Positions 58,605 to 58,728 of a stretch of 58,728 nucleotides of DNA are shown here, one piece after another. Location: the NCBI GenBank assembly GCA_902770635.1, contig CACXTX010000007.1, positions 1-58,728 on the forward strand, written 5' to 3'. Numbering within the stretch: the first letter of the stretch is position 1; each line of letters opens with the position of its first letter. A model generated the notes under the pieces. It did not search any database. It was not told the origin of the DNA and saw only the letters and a program-made list of their open reading frames with translations. Made by a program: the position numbers and the translations under genes. This DNA comes from an uncultured Prevotellaceae bacterium (GTDB lineage: Bacteria > Bacteroidota > Bacteroidia > Bacteroidales > Bacteroidaceae).

Positions 58605-58728
58605 GGTGGAGGAGGTGGACGTGTTTTCCTAGGGGGATAAAAAATAAATCCTAAATCACCTTGCAAAATGTACAAGTAGAATTAGGATTTATTTTATCAA
58701 ATACATAGAAATAACGTCCACCTCCTCC
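58605..58728. repeat. Large inverted repeat, locus 3 (cut by the window end)
   Basis: GGAGGAGGTGGACGT (58608-58622) is perfectly inverted as ACGTCCACCTCCTCC (58714-58728), with a 91-bp spacer. The spacer contains a second perfect inverted repeat, AAAATAAATCCTAA (58641-58654) with TTAGGATTTATTTT (58682-58695). The outer arm may extend beyond the window, as GGT precedes it at 58605-58607. Confidence 0.85.

Overview
The window looks like a chromosomal segment of a Prevotellaceae-type member of Bacteroidales (Prevotella/Segatella-like). The reasons are: promoters of the Bacteroidota form (TTG, about 20 bp, TAnnTTTG) before most operons; no clear Shine-Dalgarno sites; family content such as the DUF2023-flavodoxin pair, an IspG of the Bacteroides/Chlamydia/plant type, a U32 peptidase-like protein, an HU-related protein with a Gly/Asn tail, and several plant-cell-wall enzymes. 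No rRNA, CRISPR array, complete insertion sequence or SusC/SusD pair was seen.

Left part (1-9.3 kb): the end of an unidentified gene, a 0.86 kb repeat-rich gap, a membrane AraC-type regulator and a DUF3089 lipoprotein hydrolase (+). A minus-strand operon follows: NUDIX hydrolase, RluA-family pseudouridine synthase, Dabb protein, Zn/Cd/Pb-type P1B ATPase. After a second repeat locus comes the flavodoxin/DUF2023 operon. Centre-left (9.3-31.9 kb): uracil permease; a secreted pectate-lyase-like protein with a cytidylate-kinase-like protein and an SF1 helicase (+); a KdgF-like cupin / PL10 pectate lyase / EamA transporter operon (-); a GNAT protein; an operon with rpoN, a PAP2-like protein, purE and ispG (-); two tandem MINPP-type histidine phosphatases (+); sufE and a U32 protein (-); a second pectate lyase with a papain-like lipoprotein (+). 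Pectin-active genes are thus spread over about 20 kb among housekeeping genes rather than forming a classical PUL.

Centre-right (31.9-49.8 kb) is mostly housekeeping: cysS with a PI-PLC-like lipoprotein, an acetyl-CoA hydrolase/CoA-transferase, TrhA/hemolysin III, an esterase, the compact topA-aroK-speA-argB-ECF sigma-membrane protein series, and CPBP protease, ribF and a Ca2+-type P2 ATPase. A tRNA with anticodon CAT marks the border.

Right part (49.8-58.7 kb): immediately downstream of the tRNA is an AT-rich accessory island. A seven-gene minus-strand operon of mostly unrecognised proteins (including a 51-aa membrane peptide and a protein with uracil-DNA-glycosylase-like motifs) diverges from a WYL-domain regulator. 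A near-perfect 27-bp inverted repeat sits exactly between the two promoters. This is the usual layout of WYL-controlled phage-defence loci (CapW/BrxR type), so I propose it as a candidate undescribed, possibly defensive, system. A two-gene membrane/secreted protein unit, an ORF6N gene remnant and an HU-like gene follow.

Two genome-scale patterns are not explained by genes. (1) Three loci (460-740, 7.7-8.0 kb, 58.47-58.73 kb) share one architecture: a long inverted repeat with 87-107 bp between the arms, whose arm sequence differs at each locus, next to copies of a 21-bp palindromic unit. (2) Simple-repeat tracts of the kind found between genes in this window also occur in frame inside conserved genes (rluA-like, ispG, sufE, trhA, Ca2+ ATPase, helicase), adding short repeat-encoded peptides.
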